Shown: positions 27,896-37,269 of the stretch, piece after piece
How positions within the stretch are numbered: the stretch's first letter is position 1
Layout of the letters: every line of letters begins with the position of its first letter
Assembly (NCBI RefSeq): GCF_019402665.1
Contig: NZ_VSST01000063.1
Location: forward strand, 62,001-126,000
Direction of reading: 5' to 3'
Length of the DNA stretch: 64,000 bases
DNA from: Bradyrhizobium canariense
Lineage (GTDB): Bacteria; Pseudomonadota; Alphaproteobacteria; Rhizobiales; Xanthobacteraceae
Notes under the pieces: model-generated
What the model saw: the letters and a program-made list of their open reading frames with translations, nothing else
Database searches by the model: none
What the model was told of the DNA's origin: nothing
Translations under genes and position numbers: made by a program

Positions 27896-29800
27896 ATGAG
27901 TGCTGTGACCCAAAGAGCCGGATTGAGCCGCCTGCCGCTGCGGGCAGCTGCGTTCGTCGCGCTGACCTGCGTGGCCATCCTCGGCGTCAGCGGCTGGCGG
28001 GAATGGGCGGCCCGCGACGCGGTGCTCAAGGGCGCCGAGACCGAGATGGCCAACGTTGCGCGATCGCTGACGCAGCATGCCGATGACAGCCTCGATCTGC
28101 TGGATTCTGGCGTCGTCGGCGTCGTCAGCCGGCTGGAGATGGACGGCACCGAGCCGGCCACGATCGCCAAGCTCAGAACCCTGCTGGAGGCGCGCAAGAA
28201 GGCGATGGAGCGTGTCCACAGCCTCGCCATCATCGACGAACACGGCAACTGGTTGACCTCGCCCGGTACGATCGGCTCGACTCTCAACGACGACGCGTTC
28301 TTCCGTTATCACCAGCTCTCGCCGAAACGGGAGCCCCATGTCGGCCGTCCCGTGAAGAGCCTGCTCGACGGCGAATGGCTCGTCACCTTGTCGCGGCGGT
28401 TCAACAAGCCCGACGGCAGCTTCGGCGGCGTGGTGCTCGCGACCATCAGCTCCAACTATCTCTCGCATTTCTACGAACAGTTCGAGATCGGCCGCAACAG
28501 CTCGGTGGCGTTGACGCACGGCGACGGCCTGATCATCGCGCGCTACCCGAGCAACGAGAAATACATCGGCCGCAGCGTTGCCAATACGCCGCTGTTCCGC
28601 GACGCCGCTCTGCAGCGGCCGGGCGGCGTCTATCATTTCAAGTCGCCGCTCGATGGCGCCGAACGCGTCAGCTTCTTCAAGCGTTCTGGCCGTTATCCGC
28701 TGGTCCTGCTCGCCACCGTCGACAAGGACGAGCTGCTCGCACCCTGGCGCGCGGCGGTGATCTCCCGCATGCTCTACGTGCTCGCGTTGGTCATGCTGAT
28801 CGCAATCATTGGTGCGGTGCTGGTGCGGCAGTTGCAGCGGGGCCAGAGCATGGCGGCCGCGCTGGTCGAGAAGGAAGCGAATTTCCGACTGCTTGCCGAA
28901 AGCTCCAGCGACATGGTGACGCGTATGGGGCTCGACGAGCGGCTGCGCTATGTCTCGCCATCGTCGATTGGCGTCGTCGGCTGGCGCGCCAATCAGCTGA
29001 TCGGAACCCTCGCGCTCGCCGGCATTCACGCGGACGACCGGCCGCAGGTCCAGGCTCTCGTCGACGCCATGAAACGCGGCGAGAAAGAGGAGGTGCGCGT
29101 TACCTATCGCAACGCGCACCGGCAGAACGCCGAAGTCTGGCTCGAATCGACCATGCGGGTGACCCGCAAGGAGAGTGGCAGCGTCGACGGCGTGGTCGCG
29201 ATCTCGCGCGACATCACCGAGCAGAAGAAGCTCGAGACCCGGCTCGAAACGCTCGCGATCGAGGACAGCCTCACCGGGCTTGCTAATCGCCGCCGCTTCG
29301 ATGAACGACTGAAGGAGGAGTGGGCGCGTGCCTATCGCGAGCGCTCCAGCCTTTCCCTGCTGATGATCGACGTCGACCACTTCAAGTCTTACAACGACGA
29401 ATACGGCCATCCCGCGGGCGATGCCTGCCTCCGGCAGGTGGCGCAGATCATCGCCGCCGAGATGCATCGTTCCGGCGATCTGGCGGCGCGTTACGGCGGC
29501 GAGGAGTTCGCCATGCTGCTGCCGAACACCGACGCTGCCGGCTGCGCCCTGATCGGCGACCGGATCCGACGGGCGATCCGCGATGCGGGCCTCGTCCACG
29601 CCAGCAACCATGCGGCTGGCTGCGTCACCGCTTCGCTCGGCGGTGCTGCCTGCCGGCCGGCGCTGGAGCGCACGGCCGGCGTCACCTCGCTGATCGAGGC
29701 CGCCGACCAGGCGCTCTATGCCGCCAAGGAAGCCGGGCGCAACCGGCTGATGATGTCGGGCGAGGTGAGCAACCTTCTTCTCAAGGCGTCCGGTCAGTAA
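27896..29800 (+). CDS. Membrane sensor diguanylate cyclase (periplasmic sensor, PAS, GGDEF)
   Basis: A 634-residue protein. The layout is a transmembrane helix at ~20-38, a periplasmic Cache-like sensor domain ~40-280, a second helix ~285-310, a PAS/PAC domain ~320-450 ('RLLAESSSDMVTRMG', 'VVAISRDITEQKKLE'), and a C-terminal GGDEF domain ~455-625 with intact 'GGEEFAML'. It should make cyclic di-GMP in response to an external ligand. The PAS-GGDEF junction 'LAIEDSLTGLANRR' is canonical. ATG start at 27896. Next downstream, on the opposite strand, is slyX. Confidence 0.93.
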   Translation: MSAVTQRAGLSRLPLRAAAFVALTCVAILGVSGWREWAARDAVLKGAETEMANVARSLTQHADDSLDLLDSGVVGVVSRLEMDGTEPATIAKLRTLLEARKKAMERVHSLAIIDEHGNWLTSPGTIGSTLNDDAFFRYHQLSPKREPHVGRPVKSLLDGEWLVTLSRRFNKPDGSFGGVVLATISSNYLSHFYEQFEIGRNSSVALTHGDGLIIARYPSNEKYIGRSVANTPLFRDAALQRPGGVYHFKSPLDGAERVSFFKRSGRYPLVLLATVDKDELLAPWRAAVISRMLYVLALVMLIAIIGAVLVRQLQRGQSMAAALVEKEANFRLLAESSSDMVTRMGLDERLRYVSPSSIGVVGWRANQLIGTLALAGIHADDRPQVQALVDAMKRGEKEEVRVTYRNAHRQNAEVWLESTMRVTRKESGSVDGVVAISRDITEQKKLETRLETLAIEDSLTGLANRRRFDERLKEEWARAYRERSSLSLLMIDVDHFKSYNDEYGHPAGDACLRQVAQIIAAEMHRSGDLAARYGGEEFAMLLPNTDAAGCALIGDRIRRAIRDAGLVHASNHAAGCVTASLGGAACRPALERTAGVTSLIEAADQALYAAKEAGRNRLMMSGEVSNLLLKASGQ

Positions 29801-29806
29801 CCCCGC

Positions 29807-30025
29807 TCAATAATGCGGGGGGCGCTCATTGGCGGCTCCCGGCGCATTCGCCTCGGCCTCCTGCAGCCGCTCGCCGAGCTCTGCGATCCTTCGCGTCAGC
29901 GCGTCGATCTGCTTCCACTGCGCGGTGATGGTCTGGTTCAGCGTCTCGATCGCGTCGTCCTGATAGGCGAGGCGCGTCTCAAGCGTGTCGATGCGCTCGC
30001 CGAGCGTCTGGATCTCATTCGTCAC
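29807..30025 (-). CDS. slyX: SlyX-family small coiled-coil protein
   Basis: A 72-residue protein with a long amphipathic coiled coil, 'IDTLETRLAYQDDAIETLNQTI' and 'QIDALTRRIAELGERLQ', then a disordered tail ending in PPHY, the characteristic SlyX end. Function is unknown in all bacteria. It starts with GTG 30025, overlapping the last 11 bases of trhO, so translation is probably coupled. It is convergent with the diguanylate cyclase gene (6-base gap). Confidence 0.88.
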   Translation of the reverse strand: MTNEIQTLGERIDTLETRLAYQDDAIETLNQTITAQWKQIDALTRRIAELGERLQEAEANAPGAANERPPHY

Positions 30026-30812
30026 GTGCCGCGTCCTTATTTCGTTCGGGCGAGCCAAGTTCTTGCAAGCCGAGTTGTTGCGCGCCAAGTTGCTGCAAAC
30101 CATGACCGAGCGCGACCCGTTCGTCGAACACGAAGCATTCGCCGCGCCAGCGACTCTGAGCCTCCGGCACCTCTTCCAGATATTTGAGAATGCCGCCCTT
30201 GAGGTGATAGACCTCGGCAAAGCCGCGCGCGAGCAGATGCGCGCTCGCTTTCTCGCAGCGGATGCCGCCGGTGCAGAACATCGCGATTCTGCGGTGTTTG
30301 ACAGGATCGAGCCGTTCGGCCGCAAATTCCTTGAACTGGCCAAAGCTCTCGATGCCTGGGTCGAGCGCGCCGTCGAACGTCCCCATCGCCACCTCGAAGG
30401 CGTTCCTGGTGTCGAGCACCAGCGTGTCGGGCGCCGCGATCAGCGCGTTCCATTCGCTCGCATCGACATAGGTGCCGACCTGCCGGGTCGGATCGGCGGC
30501 TTCGTCGCCGAGCGTGACGATCTCCTTCTTCAGCCGCACCTTGAGCCGGCCGAATGGCATCGCCTCGGCGGTCGAGAACTTCAATTCGAGATTGTTCAAC
30601 CTGCCGCTGAAGATGTCGCCGTGCGCGAGCTCATGGACGAGAGCGTCGATCGCCGCGCCCGCACCCGCGACCGTGCCGTTGATGCCCTCCTGCGCGAGCA
30701 GCACGCTGCCCTTCACCGCCAGGCCGGCGCAGAACGCGCGCAGCGGCTCGCGCAACTCCCGGTAATCGGGCAGGGCGGCGAATTGGTAGAAGGCGGCGAC
30801 CTTGCAAATCAT
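30015..30812 (-). CDS. trhO: tRNA uridine(34) hydroxylase (rhodanese-like, TrhO/YceA)
   Basis: A 265-residue enzyme of the rhodanese-like TrhO family, which makes 5-hydroxyuridine at wobble position 34 using oxygen. The N-terminal ferredoxin-like half has 'LLAQEGINGTVAG'. The rhodanese half has catalytic C180 in 'FCTGGIRCEKAS' and 'VYHLKGGILKYLEEV'. The C-terminal tail is a short Leu/Gln/Gly run ('LQQLGAQQLGLQELG') and lacks the zinc-type cysteine cluster of the E. coli protein. Its stop overlaps slyX. Start ATG 30812. Confidence 0.92.
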   Translation of the reverse strand: MICKVAAFYQFAALPDYRELREPLRAFCAGLAVKGSVLLAQEGINGTVAGAGAAIDALVHELAHGDIFSGRLNNLELKFSTAEAMPFGRLKVRLKKEIVTLGDEAADPTRQVGTYVDASEWNALIAAPDTLVLDTRNAFEVAMGTFDGALDPGIESFGQFKEFAAERLDPVKHRRIAMFCTGGIRCEKASAHLLARGFAEVYHLKGGILKYLEEVPEAQSRWRGECFVFDERVALGHGLQQLGAQQLGLQELGSPERNKDAARDE

Positions 30813-30998
30813 GGCGCCCGTTTAGCAGGCGGGGCGCGCCCGGAAAACCCGCAAGAAGCAGCTCTATTCCCAGCGGATGGCAGCCATTTCCCTGGTATGC
30901 CAGCATTGCCCCGGCGGGCTGGAATGTGTCATGTAGGCGCGGCTTTTTCCGAAACGACACGCCATCCGCGCCAGACGCCCAACGAGAGCAAGAATTCG

Positions 30999-32585
30999 AT
31001 GAGAAACTTCCATTTCCCCGGCAGGTCCACGGTCCACGCCACCAACGCGATGGTGGCAACCTCGCATCCGCAGGCGTCACTCGCCGCGATCGAGGTGCTG
31101 CGCGAGGGCGGCACGGCGGTGGACGCGGCCGTTGCGGGCTCGGCCATTCTCGGCGTGATCGAGCCGCAATCGACCGGCATCGGCGGCGACTGCTTTGCGC
31201 TGATCCAGCCGCGCGGCGAGGGCAAGATCATCGCCTATAACGGCTCCGGCCGCGCCCCGAAGGCGGCGAACGCCGACTGGTATCTCGAGCGCAAGATCAA
31301 CTCCGTGCCGCTGACCTCGGCGCATGCGGTCTCGATCCCCGGCGTGATCGACGCCTTTGCGACCGTTTTGCGCGATCACGGCAAGTTCGGCTTCGACCGC
31401 CTGCTCCAGCCCGCGATCAAGGCCGCCGAGGAAGGCTACGTCGTCGCCCCTCGCATCGCCTTCGACTGGAAGAACCAGTTCGAGAAGCTGAAGGGTGGCA
31501 CCAACACGGAGCGGTATCTGTTGCCGCACGGCAAGCCGCCGGTGGCCGGCGACGTCATCCGCCAAGCCGAGCTCGGCAAGACGCTACGGGCGATCGCCAA
31601 GGACGGCCGCGACGCCTTCTACAAGGGCCCGATCGCCGAGGACATGGTGGAGACCCTGCGCGGAATCGGCGGCCTCCACACGCTCGACGATTTCGCCGCG
31701 CACACCACCGAGACGACGACGCCGATCGGCACCATGTACAAGGGCTACGACGTCTGGCAGTGCCCGCCGAACGGACCCGGCCTCACCATGCTGCTGATGT
31801 TGAACATCCTGTCGCGGTTCGACCTGACGAAATACGCGCCGCTCTGCGTCGAGCGCTTCCACCTCGAAGCCGAGGCCGCGCGCATCGCCTACATGCATCG
31901 CGAGCTGCATGTCGCCGATCCCGAGCATATGCAGATCGAGGTCGCCAGGATCCTCGCCAAGGAATACTGCAACGAGCACATCGACAAGATCCGCATGGAC
32001 GGCATGCTCGACCTGCCGAACGTCGCGCCGCCGATGAATCCCTCGACCATCTACATCACCGTCGTGGACAAGGACCGCAACGTCTGCTCGTTCATCAACT
32101 CGGTCGCGCATTCCTTCGGCTCCGCCATCGTCTCGAACAAGACCGGCATCCTGCTCCAGAATCGCGCCGGCGGCTTCCGCATCCAGCCCGGCCACCCGAA
32201 TTGCATCGCCGGCGGCAAGCGCCCGCTGCACACGATCATGCCGAGCCTGCTCACCAAGGGCGGCCGTTCGGTGATGCCGTTCGCGGTGATGGGCGGACAA
32301 TATCAGCCGGTTGGCCAAGCCCATGTGGTGACCAACATTCTCGATTATGGCTGCGACGTGCAGGAGGCGATCGATATGCCGCGCGGCCTGCATTACGAAG
32401 GACAGTACCAGCTCGAGGACAGCGTGCCGGCCAATATCGTCGAAGGCCTGAAGAAACTCGGCCACAAGACCACCAGCGTCGTCGGTCCGCTCGGCGGCGC
32501 GCAGGCGATCTGGATCGACTGGGACAAGGGCACGCTCACCGGCGGTTCCGATCCGCGCAAAGACGGTTGCGCGCTCGGATACTGA
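30999..32585 (+). CDS. Gamma-glutamyltransferase family Ntn-hydrolase
   Basis: A 528-residue protein of the GGT family, which self-cleaves into two chains and hydrolyses or transfers gamma-glutamyl groups. The large-subunit part has 'GGTAVDAAVAGSAILGVIEPQSTGIGGDCFAL'. The candidate catalytic Thr is T350 in 'NPSTIYITVVDKD'. 'NKTGILLQNR', 'GKRPLHTIMPSL' and 'MGGQYQPVGQ' follow. No signal peptide is visible at ATG 30999, unlike periplasmic GGTs, so it is probably cytoplasmic and may act on another amide, as ywrD-type members do. A strong terminator follows. Confidence 0.88.
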   Translation: MRNFHFPGRSTVHATNAMVATSHPQASLAAIEVLREGGTAVDAAVAGSAILGVIEPQSTGIGGDCFALIQPRGEGKIIAYNGSGRAPKAANADWYLERKINSVPLTSAHAVSIPGVIDAFATVLRDHGKFGFDRLLQPAIKAAEEGYVVAPRIAFDWKNQFEKLKGGTNTERYLLPHGKPPVAGDVIRQAELGKTLRAIAKDGRDAFYKGPIAEDMVETLRGIGGLHTLDDFAAHTTETTTPIGTMYKGYDVWQCPPNGPGLTMLLMLNILSRFDLTKYAPLCVERFHLEAEAARIAYMHRELHVADPEHMQIEVARILAKEYCNEHIDKIRMDGMLDLPNVAPPMNPSTIYITVVDKDRNVCSFINSVAHSFGSAIVSNKTGILLQNRAGGFRIQPGHPNCIAGGKRPLHTIMPSLLTKGGRSVMPFAVMGGQYQPVGQAHVVTNILDYGCDVQEAIDMPRGLHYEGQYQLEDSVPANIVEGLKKLGHKTTSVVGPLGGAQAIWIDWDKGTLTGGSDPRKDGCALGY

Positions 32586-32630
32586 CCGCCGCGCACGGGG
32601 TTCCCCGCGCAACATCAGCAAAATTTGACG

Positions 32631-32666
32631 AAGGGCGACGCGGCATTTGCTGCGTCGCCCTTTCTC
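32631..32666 (+). terminator. Rho-independent terminator after the GGT gene
   Basis: An 11-base perfect stem AAGGGCGACGC/GCGTCGCCCTT (32631-32641 with 32652-32662), a ten-base loop and then TTCTCGTT. Placed 45 bases after the GGT stop and before the aldehyde oxidase operon. Confidence 0.8.
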
Positions 32667-32754
32667 GTTCGGAACGGAGTTCACTGCTTCAGGTTAAGGG
32701 CCGATGAGCGGTGCAGGCGTGCGCTGCTCTTGCTCGAAGCGGCGGAGGCCCTCC

Positions 32755-33369
32755 ATGTCCGAAAAATCAGGTTCCGGACCGACCGGATTCGATCGGCGCG
32801 CCTTCATGGCTGGCGCTGCCGGCAGTGCGCTGGTCCCCATGACAGCGCGTGCGGCCGCGCAGGATGCGAGCGTGTCGGCCGCGCAGGATCCGGCGCTCCC
32901 CGTCGATGTCACGCTGCGGGTCAACGGCAAGGACAAGCGCCTGCACATCGACGCGCGCACAACGGTGCTCGACGCGCTGCGGGAGCATCTCAAGCTCACC
33001 GGCAGCAAAAAGGGCTGCGACCACGGCCAATGTGGTGCCTGCACGGTACTGATCGACGATCGACGCGTGGTGTCGTGCCTGACGCTCGCGCTCGCGGCCG
33101 AGGGGCAGGAGATCACCACGATCGAGGGCCTTGCCACCGACGATCATTTGCATCCGATGCAACAGGCCTTCGTCGACAACGACGCGTTTCAATGCGGCTA
33201 TTGTACGCCGGGCCAGATCATGTCCGCCGTGGCCTGCGTCAAGGAGGGGCATGCGGGCAGCGAGGCCGACATCCGCGAATACATGAGCGGCAACATCTGC
33301 CGCTGCGCCGCCTATCCCAACATCGTCGCTGCCGTGAAGCAGGCCGCGCCCGAGATCATGAAAGGCTAG
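32755..33369 (+). CDS. paoA: Periplasmic aldehyde oxidase 2Fe-2S subunit (PaoA-like)
   Basis: A 204-residue iron-sulfur subunit of the xanthine oxidase family. The Tat signal is 'DRRAFMAGAAGSALV' at residues 14-28, so the folded complex is exported. The plant-type cluster is at 'CDHGQCGACTVL...VVSC'; the second cluster is at 'CGYCTPGQIMSA' and 'ICRCAAYPNI'. ATG 32755 is chosen because GGAGG lies eight bases upstream. It is followed four bases on by the FAD subunit. Electrons flow from the Mo subunit through these clusters to FAD. The match to E. coli PaoA (YagT) is by layout. Confidence 0.88.
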   Translation: MSEKSGSGPTGFDRRAFMAGAAGSALVPMTARAAAQDASVSAAQDPALPVDVTLRVNGKDKRLHIDARTTVLDALREHLKLTGSKKGCDHGQCGACTVLIDDRRVVSCLTLALAAEGQEITTIEGLATDDHLHPMQQAFVDNDAFQCGYCTPGQIMSAVACVKEGHAGSEADIREYMSGNICRCAAYPNIVAAVKQAAPEIMKG

Positions 33370-33373
33370 GCCC

Positions 33374-34390
33374 ATGCGATCGTTTTCCTACCAAAGGGCA
33401 ACAGACCCCGACATGGCCGTGCAGGCGCTCAGCGCTGCCGCAACTGCGAACAATCCGCTGACCAAGGCTACAGCACAGCCGCTCGCCGGCGGCACCACGC
33501 TGATCGACCTGATGAAGCTGGACGTGATGCGGCCCGCGGCAATCGTCGATATCAATCCGCTGGCGCGCAGCTGGTCGGCGATCGAGCCCGGCAGTGACGG
33601 CTTGCGGCTCGGCGCGCTCGCCAAGATGTCCGACGTGGCCGCGCATGCCGAGATCCAGCGCAACTATCCGGTGATCGCGAATTCCCTGAAGCTCGCCGCC
33701 AGCGCCCAGCTGCGCAACATGGCGACGCTCGGCGGCAACGTGATGCAGCGAACGCGTTGCAGCTATTTCCGCGATGTCTCCTATGAGAATTGCAACAAGC
33801 GCAATCCCGGTTCGGGCTGTGCCGCCATGGACGGCGTCAATCGCATGCATGCGGTGCTCGGTACTTCCGATCAGTGCATCGCAACCTATCCCGGCGATTT
33901 TGCCCAGGCGCTGATCGCGCTGGATGCGGTGGTCGAAATCACCGGCAGGTCTGGCACGCGCAGCCTGCCGTTCGCAGATTTGCACAAGGCGCCCGGCACG
34001 ACGCCCGAGATCGAGACCACGCTTCGGCCCGGTGAGCTGATCTCTGCGTTCTCCATTCCCGGCCGCTGGCCGCGCTCGGTGTATCTCAAGGCGCGCGACC
34101 GTCAGTCCTACGAGTTCGCGCTGTCGTCGGCTGCGGTCGCGCTCGATGTGCAGGATGGCACGATCAGGGACGCGCGTGTCGCGCTCGGCGGCGTCGCCAC
34201 CGTGCCGTGGCGGGCGCGCGAGGCTGAGGCGCTGCTGAAGGGACAGAAATTCGACGACGGTCTGGCGCAGCGTGTGGCCGATGCCGCGTTTGCCGACGCC
34301 AAGGGCCGCCGGCACAACAGCTTCAAGATCGCGCTCGGCAAGCGCGTGGTGGCGCGCGCGCTCCAGCAGGCCGTAACCATGGAGATCTGA
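33374..34390 (+). CDS. paoB: Aldehyde oxidase FAD-binding subunit with extra Fe-S motif (PaoB-like)
   Basis: A 338-residue FAD subunit. FAD-binding segments are 'LAGGTTLIDLMKLDV' and 'ATLGGNVMQRTRCSYF'. After this it carries cysteines in 'RCSYF', 'ENCNKRNPGSGCAAM' and 'SDQCIATYPGDFAQAL'. This is the loop that binds a 4Fe-4S cluster in PaoB/4-hydroxybenzoyl-CoA reductase-like proteins. 'RDRQSYEFALSSAAVALDV' in the C-terminal domain is typical of the family. It starts four bases after PaoA; two bases separate it from PaoC. Confidence 0.88.
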   Translation: MRSFSYQRATDPDMAVQALSAAATANNPLTKATAQPLAGGTTLIDLMKLDVMRPAAIVDINPLARSWSAIEPGSDGLRLGALAKMSDVAAHAEIQRNYPVIANSLKLAASAQLRNMATLGGNVMQRTRCSYFRDVSYENCNKRNPGSGCAAMDGVNRMHAVLGTSDQCIATYPGDFAQALIALDAVVEITGRSGTRSLPFADLHKAPGTTPEIETTLRPGELISAFSIPGRWPRSVYLKARDRQSYEFALSSAAVALDVQDGTIRDARVALGGVATVPWRAREAEALLKGQKFDDGLAQRVADAAFADAKGRRHNSFKIALGKRVVARALQQAVTMEI

Positions 34391-34392
34391 TC

Positions 34393-36684
34393 ATGACCGC
34401 TGCAGCTCCCGAGCCGAAAGCAAACATGGGCCATCCCGTGCCGCGCTATGACGCGGCCGCAAAGGTCACGGGCCGGGCGACATATGCGTCCGACATGCCG
34501 CTCGACAATCCAGCCTACGCATTCCTGGTCACCAGCGCCATCGCCAAGGGCCGCATCGACGGTTTCGATCTCGACGATGCCAGGCAGGTCCGCGGCGTGA
34601 TCGACATCGTCACGCACGAGAACGCTCCGAAGCTGAAGGAATCGAAACTGTTCAGCAATGGCGGCTATGCCGGGACCACGATCCAGCCGCTGAAATCAGC
34701 CGACGTCGCCCATGATGGCCAGATCATCGCCGTCGTCATCGCCGAAAGTTACGAGGCGGCGCGCGAGGCCGCCAATCGCGTCAAGGTCAGCTACACGGCC
34801 GTGGCGCCGAGTGCGAGCTTTGAGTCGCCGGGGACCACCACGACGGCGGCAAAGGGACAGAACGCACAGTTCAAGGAAGACCCGGAGGTCGGCGATTTCG
34901 CCAAGGCGTTCGACGCAGCCGAGGTCAAACTCACCGCCTCCTATGACACGCCGACCCAGCACCACAATCCAATGGAGCTGTTTACGACGAGCTGCGCCTG
35001 GATGGGCGACAACCTCGTCATCTACGAGGGCAGCCAGTATGTCTACGGCCTGAAGAACGGCGTCGCCGAGCAGCTCGGCATCGACGCCGACAAGGTCCGT
35101 GTCGTCAATCCCTATGTCGGCGGGGGCTTTGGTTCGCGCGGCTCGATGACGCCCCGCACCGCCATCATCGCCGGCATTGCCAAACGCCTGAACCGGCCGA
35201 TCAAGCTGGTGCCGACCCGCGACCAGGGTTTCACCATCGCCACCTACCGGGCCGAGACGCGCCACGAGATCAGGCTTGGTGCGGGCCGGGACGGCAAGCT
35301 GGTGGCTTTGAGGCACGACGGCGCGGAGGTTTCGTCGCGTCCGGATGCCTATTGCGTCGGCGGCACGAAGACGACGACGCGGCTCTATGCCTGCCCGAAC
35401 GTCGCAAGTCTGGTGTCGATCGTGCGCGCTGACCGCAATACGCCCGGCTTCATGCGCTCACCGCCGGAGGTGCCGTATCTCTTCGCGCTTGAGAGCGCGA
35501 TGGACGAGCTTGCGGTGAAACTGAACATGGACCCCGTCGAGCTCCGCCGCATCAACGACACCACCGTGGAGCCGATCGGCGGCAAGCCTTATACGTCGCG
35601 GTCCTTGATGGCGTGCTTCGACGAGGCCGCCAGGGCGTTCGGCTGGTCGCAGCGTTCGCCGCAGCCGAAATCGATGTCGGACGGCGACTGGCTGATAGGC
35701 TATGGCTGTGCCGCCACCTGCTATCCGACGCAGATGGCGCCCTCTGCCGCGCGCGTCCGCCTCCAGCGCGACGGCCGTACCCGGGTCGAGATCGCCGGTC
35801 ACGAGATCGGCACCGGCGCGTATACCGTCATCGCCCAGACCGCGGCCGAGCGGCTCGGCGTGCCGCTGGAGAAGGTCGCGGTGTTCCTGGGCGACAGCGA
35901 TCTGCCGCCGGCGCCTGTTGCCGGCGGTTCGAACTCGACTGCCAGCACCTGCTCGGCGGTGATGATGGTGTGCGACCGAATTCGTCAAAGGCTGTTCAAG
36001 GCCGTGACGCCGAGCGACAGCCTAGCCGACAAGGCCAAAGAGACCGTCGGCATCAGCCAGGCGCCGAGCACGCAGGCGGCGCAGAGCGATCGTCCACTCG
36101 ATATCGAAAAGGCCTTCGACGCACTCGGTGTCGGTATCGTCGAGGAATACGGCGAGTGGAAGCCCGAAGGCGCGCCGCTGGATTCATTCACGGCGATGCA
36201 CAGCGGGCACGCGCGGCTCGTCGGTGGCCATCAGATGAAGGACAGGATCGCGTACGCCTTCGGTGCCGAGTTCGTCGAAGTCCGCGTCAACCGCTTTACC
36301 CATGAAATCCGCTGCCCCCGGCTGGTCGGAGCGTTCGCGGCGGGCCGCATCATGAATCCGCGCACGGCGCGCAGCCAGCTCATGGGCGGCCTGATCTGGG
36401 GCATGTCCTCGGCACTGCTGGAGGCCACCGAGATCGACGAGCGCAATGCGCGTTACGTCAACGACAATCTAGCCGACTATCTCGTGCCAGTGAATGCCGA
36501 CGTCCCCGGTGTCGAGGTGATCCTGCTTTCCGAGCAGGACGATCACATCAACCCGGCCGGCGTGAAGGGCCTCGGCGAGCTCGCCAATGTCGGCACCAAT
36601 GCGGCGATCTGCAATGCGATCTACCACGCCACGGGCCAGCGCATCCGCAAGCTGCCCGTGCGGCTGGAAAATATCGAGGCCTGA
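34393..36684 (+). CDS. paoC: Aldehyde oxidase molybdenum cofactor subunit (PaoC-like)
   Basis: A 763-residue Mo-binding subunit. Its start has 'GHPVPRYDAAAKVTGRATYASDMPL'; the middle has 'YVGGGFGSRGSM' and 'GHEIGTGAYTVIAQTAAERLGV' (molybdopterin contacts); near the end is the catalytic Glu region 'GVKGLGELANVG'. It oxidises aldehydes to acids, probably aromatic ones, in the periplasm as a PaoA-PaoB-PaoC trimer. It has no signal of its own and would be exported with PaoA. A PaoD-type chaperone is not seen next to it. Confidence 0.9.
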   Translation: MTAAAPEPKANMGHPVPRYDAAAKVTGRATYASDMPLDNPAYAFLVTSAIAKGRIDGFDLDDARQVRGVIDIVTHENAPKLKESKLFSNGGYAGTTIQPLKSADVAHDGQIIAVVIAESYEAAREAANRVKVSYTAVAPSASFESPGTTTTAAKGQNAQFKEDPEVGDFAKAFDAAEVKLTASYDTPTQHHNPMELFTTSCAWMGDNLVIYEGSQYVYGLKNGVAEQLGIDADKVRVVNPYVGGGFGSRGSMTPRTAIIAGIAKRLNRPIKLVPTRDQGFTIATYRAETRHEIRLGAGRDGKLVALRHDGAEVSSRPDAYCVGGTKTTTRLYACPNVASLVSIVRADRNTPGFMRSPPEVPYLFALESAMDELAVKLNMDPVELRRINDTTVEPIGGKPYTSRSLMACFDEAARAFGWSQRSPQPKSMSDGDWLIGYGCAATCYPTQMAPSAARVRLQRDGRTRVEIAGHEIGTGAYTVIAQTAAERLGVPLEKVAVFLGDSDLPPAPVAGGSNSTASTCSAVMMVCDRIRQRLFKAVTPSDSLADKAKETVGISQAPSTQAAQSDRPLDIEKAFDALGVGIVEEYGEWKPEGAPLDSFTAMHSGHARLVGGHQMKDRIAYAFGAEFVEVRVNRFTHEIRCPRLVGAFAAGRIMNPRTARSQLMGGLIWGMSSALLEATEIDERNARYVNDNLADYLVPVNADVPGVEVILLSEQDDHINPAGVKGLGELANVGTNAAICNAIYHATGQRIRKLPVRLENIEA

Positions 36685-36746
36685 AGGGGGTGGCAACGGC
36701 GTCGGCGTTGCGCTAGACCCCTTCCGCCTCAAACGTAAGGTGTCTT

Positions 36747-37211
36747 ATGCAGCGTTTACAGCGCGTGCTCCTCGCCATCATGTCGGCACTCGCGATCACC
36801 GTGATCGCCGGCGTGTCCGATTTCGTCTCCACCACGGCCTCGGCCCAGACCGCAGGGAAGACCATGACCACAGCTTCAAGTTTGCAGATTACCGACAGCG
36901 TCGTCGGCACCGGCGCTTCGCCGAAGCCCGGCCAGATCTGCGTGATGCACTACACCGGCTGGCTCTACGAGAACGGCCAGAAGGGCAAGAAATTCGACTC
37001 GTCGGTCGACCGCAACGAGCCGTTCGAATTCCCGATCGGCAAGGGCCGGGTCATCGCCGGCTGGGACGAGGGTGTTGCCTCCATGAAGGTCGGCGGCAAG
37101 CGCACGCTGATCATTCCGCCGCAGCTCGGCTATGGTGCCCGTGGCGCAGGCGGCGTGATCCCGCCGAACGCAACGCTGATGTTCGACGTGGAATTGCTCG
37201 GGGTGAAGTAA
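36747..37211 (+). CDS. Exported FKBP-type peptidyl-prolyl isomerase
   Basis: A 154-residue protein with a signal sequence (residues ~1-33, ending STTASAQ) and one FKBP domain (~45-154). The FKBP core residues are present: 'VMHYTGWLYENG', 'KFDSSVDRNEPFEFPIGKG', 'VIAGWDEGVASMKVGGKRTL', 'IIPPQLGYGARG' and 'IPPNATLMFDVELL'. It should assist protein folding in the periplasm. An excellent terminator follows 12 bases after the stop. It lies 62 bases behind paoC but probably has its own promoter. Confidence 0.92.
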   Translation: MQRLQRVLLAIMSALAITVIAGVSDFVSTTASAQTAGKTMTTASSLQITDSVVGTGASPKPGQICVMHYTGWLYENGQKGKKFDSSVDRNEPFEFPIGKGRVIAGWDEGVASMKVGGKRTLIIPPQLGYGARGAGGVIPPNATLMFDVELLGVK

Positions 37212-37223
37212 GCCCGCAAACAA

Positions 37224-37255
37224 AAAGACCGGCCTCTCGGCCGGTCTTTCACTTT
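37224..37255 (+). terminator. Rho-independent terminator after FKBP gene
   Basis: An 11-base perfect stem, AAAGACCGGCC and GGCCGGTCTTT, with a four-base loop TCTC, preceded by A's and followed by a T-rich tail. It separates the FKBP gene from the convergent CsbD gene and probably works in both directions. Confidence 0.9.
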
Positions 37256-37269
37256 GAGTGCGATGCTCG

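Noticed and set aside
29985..30998. N-terminal extension of the GGT frame
   Set aside because: The extra part is antisense to trhO and unlike GGT; ATG 30999 starts the family-like sequence.
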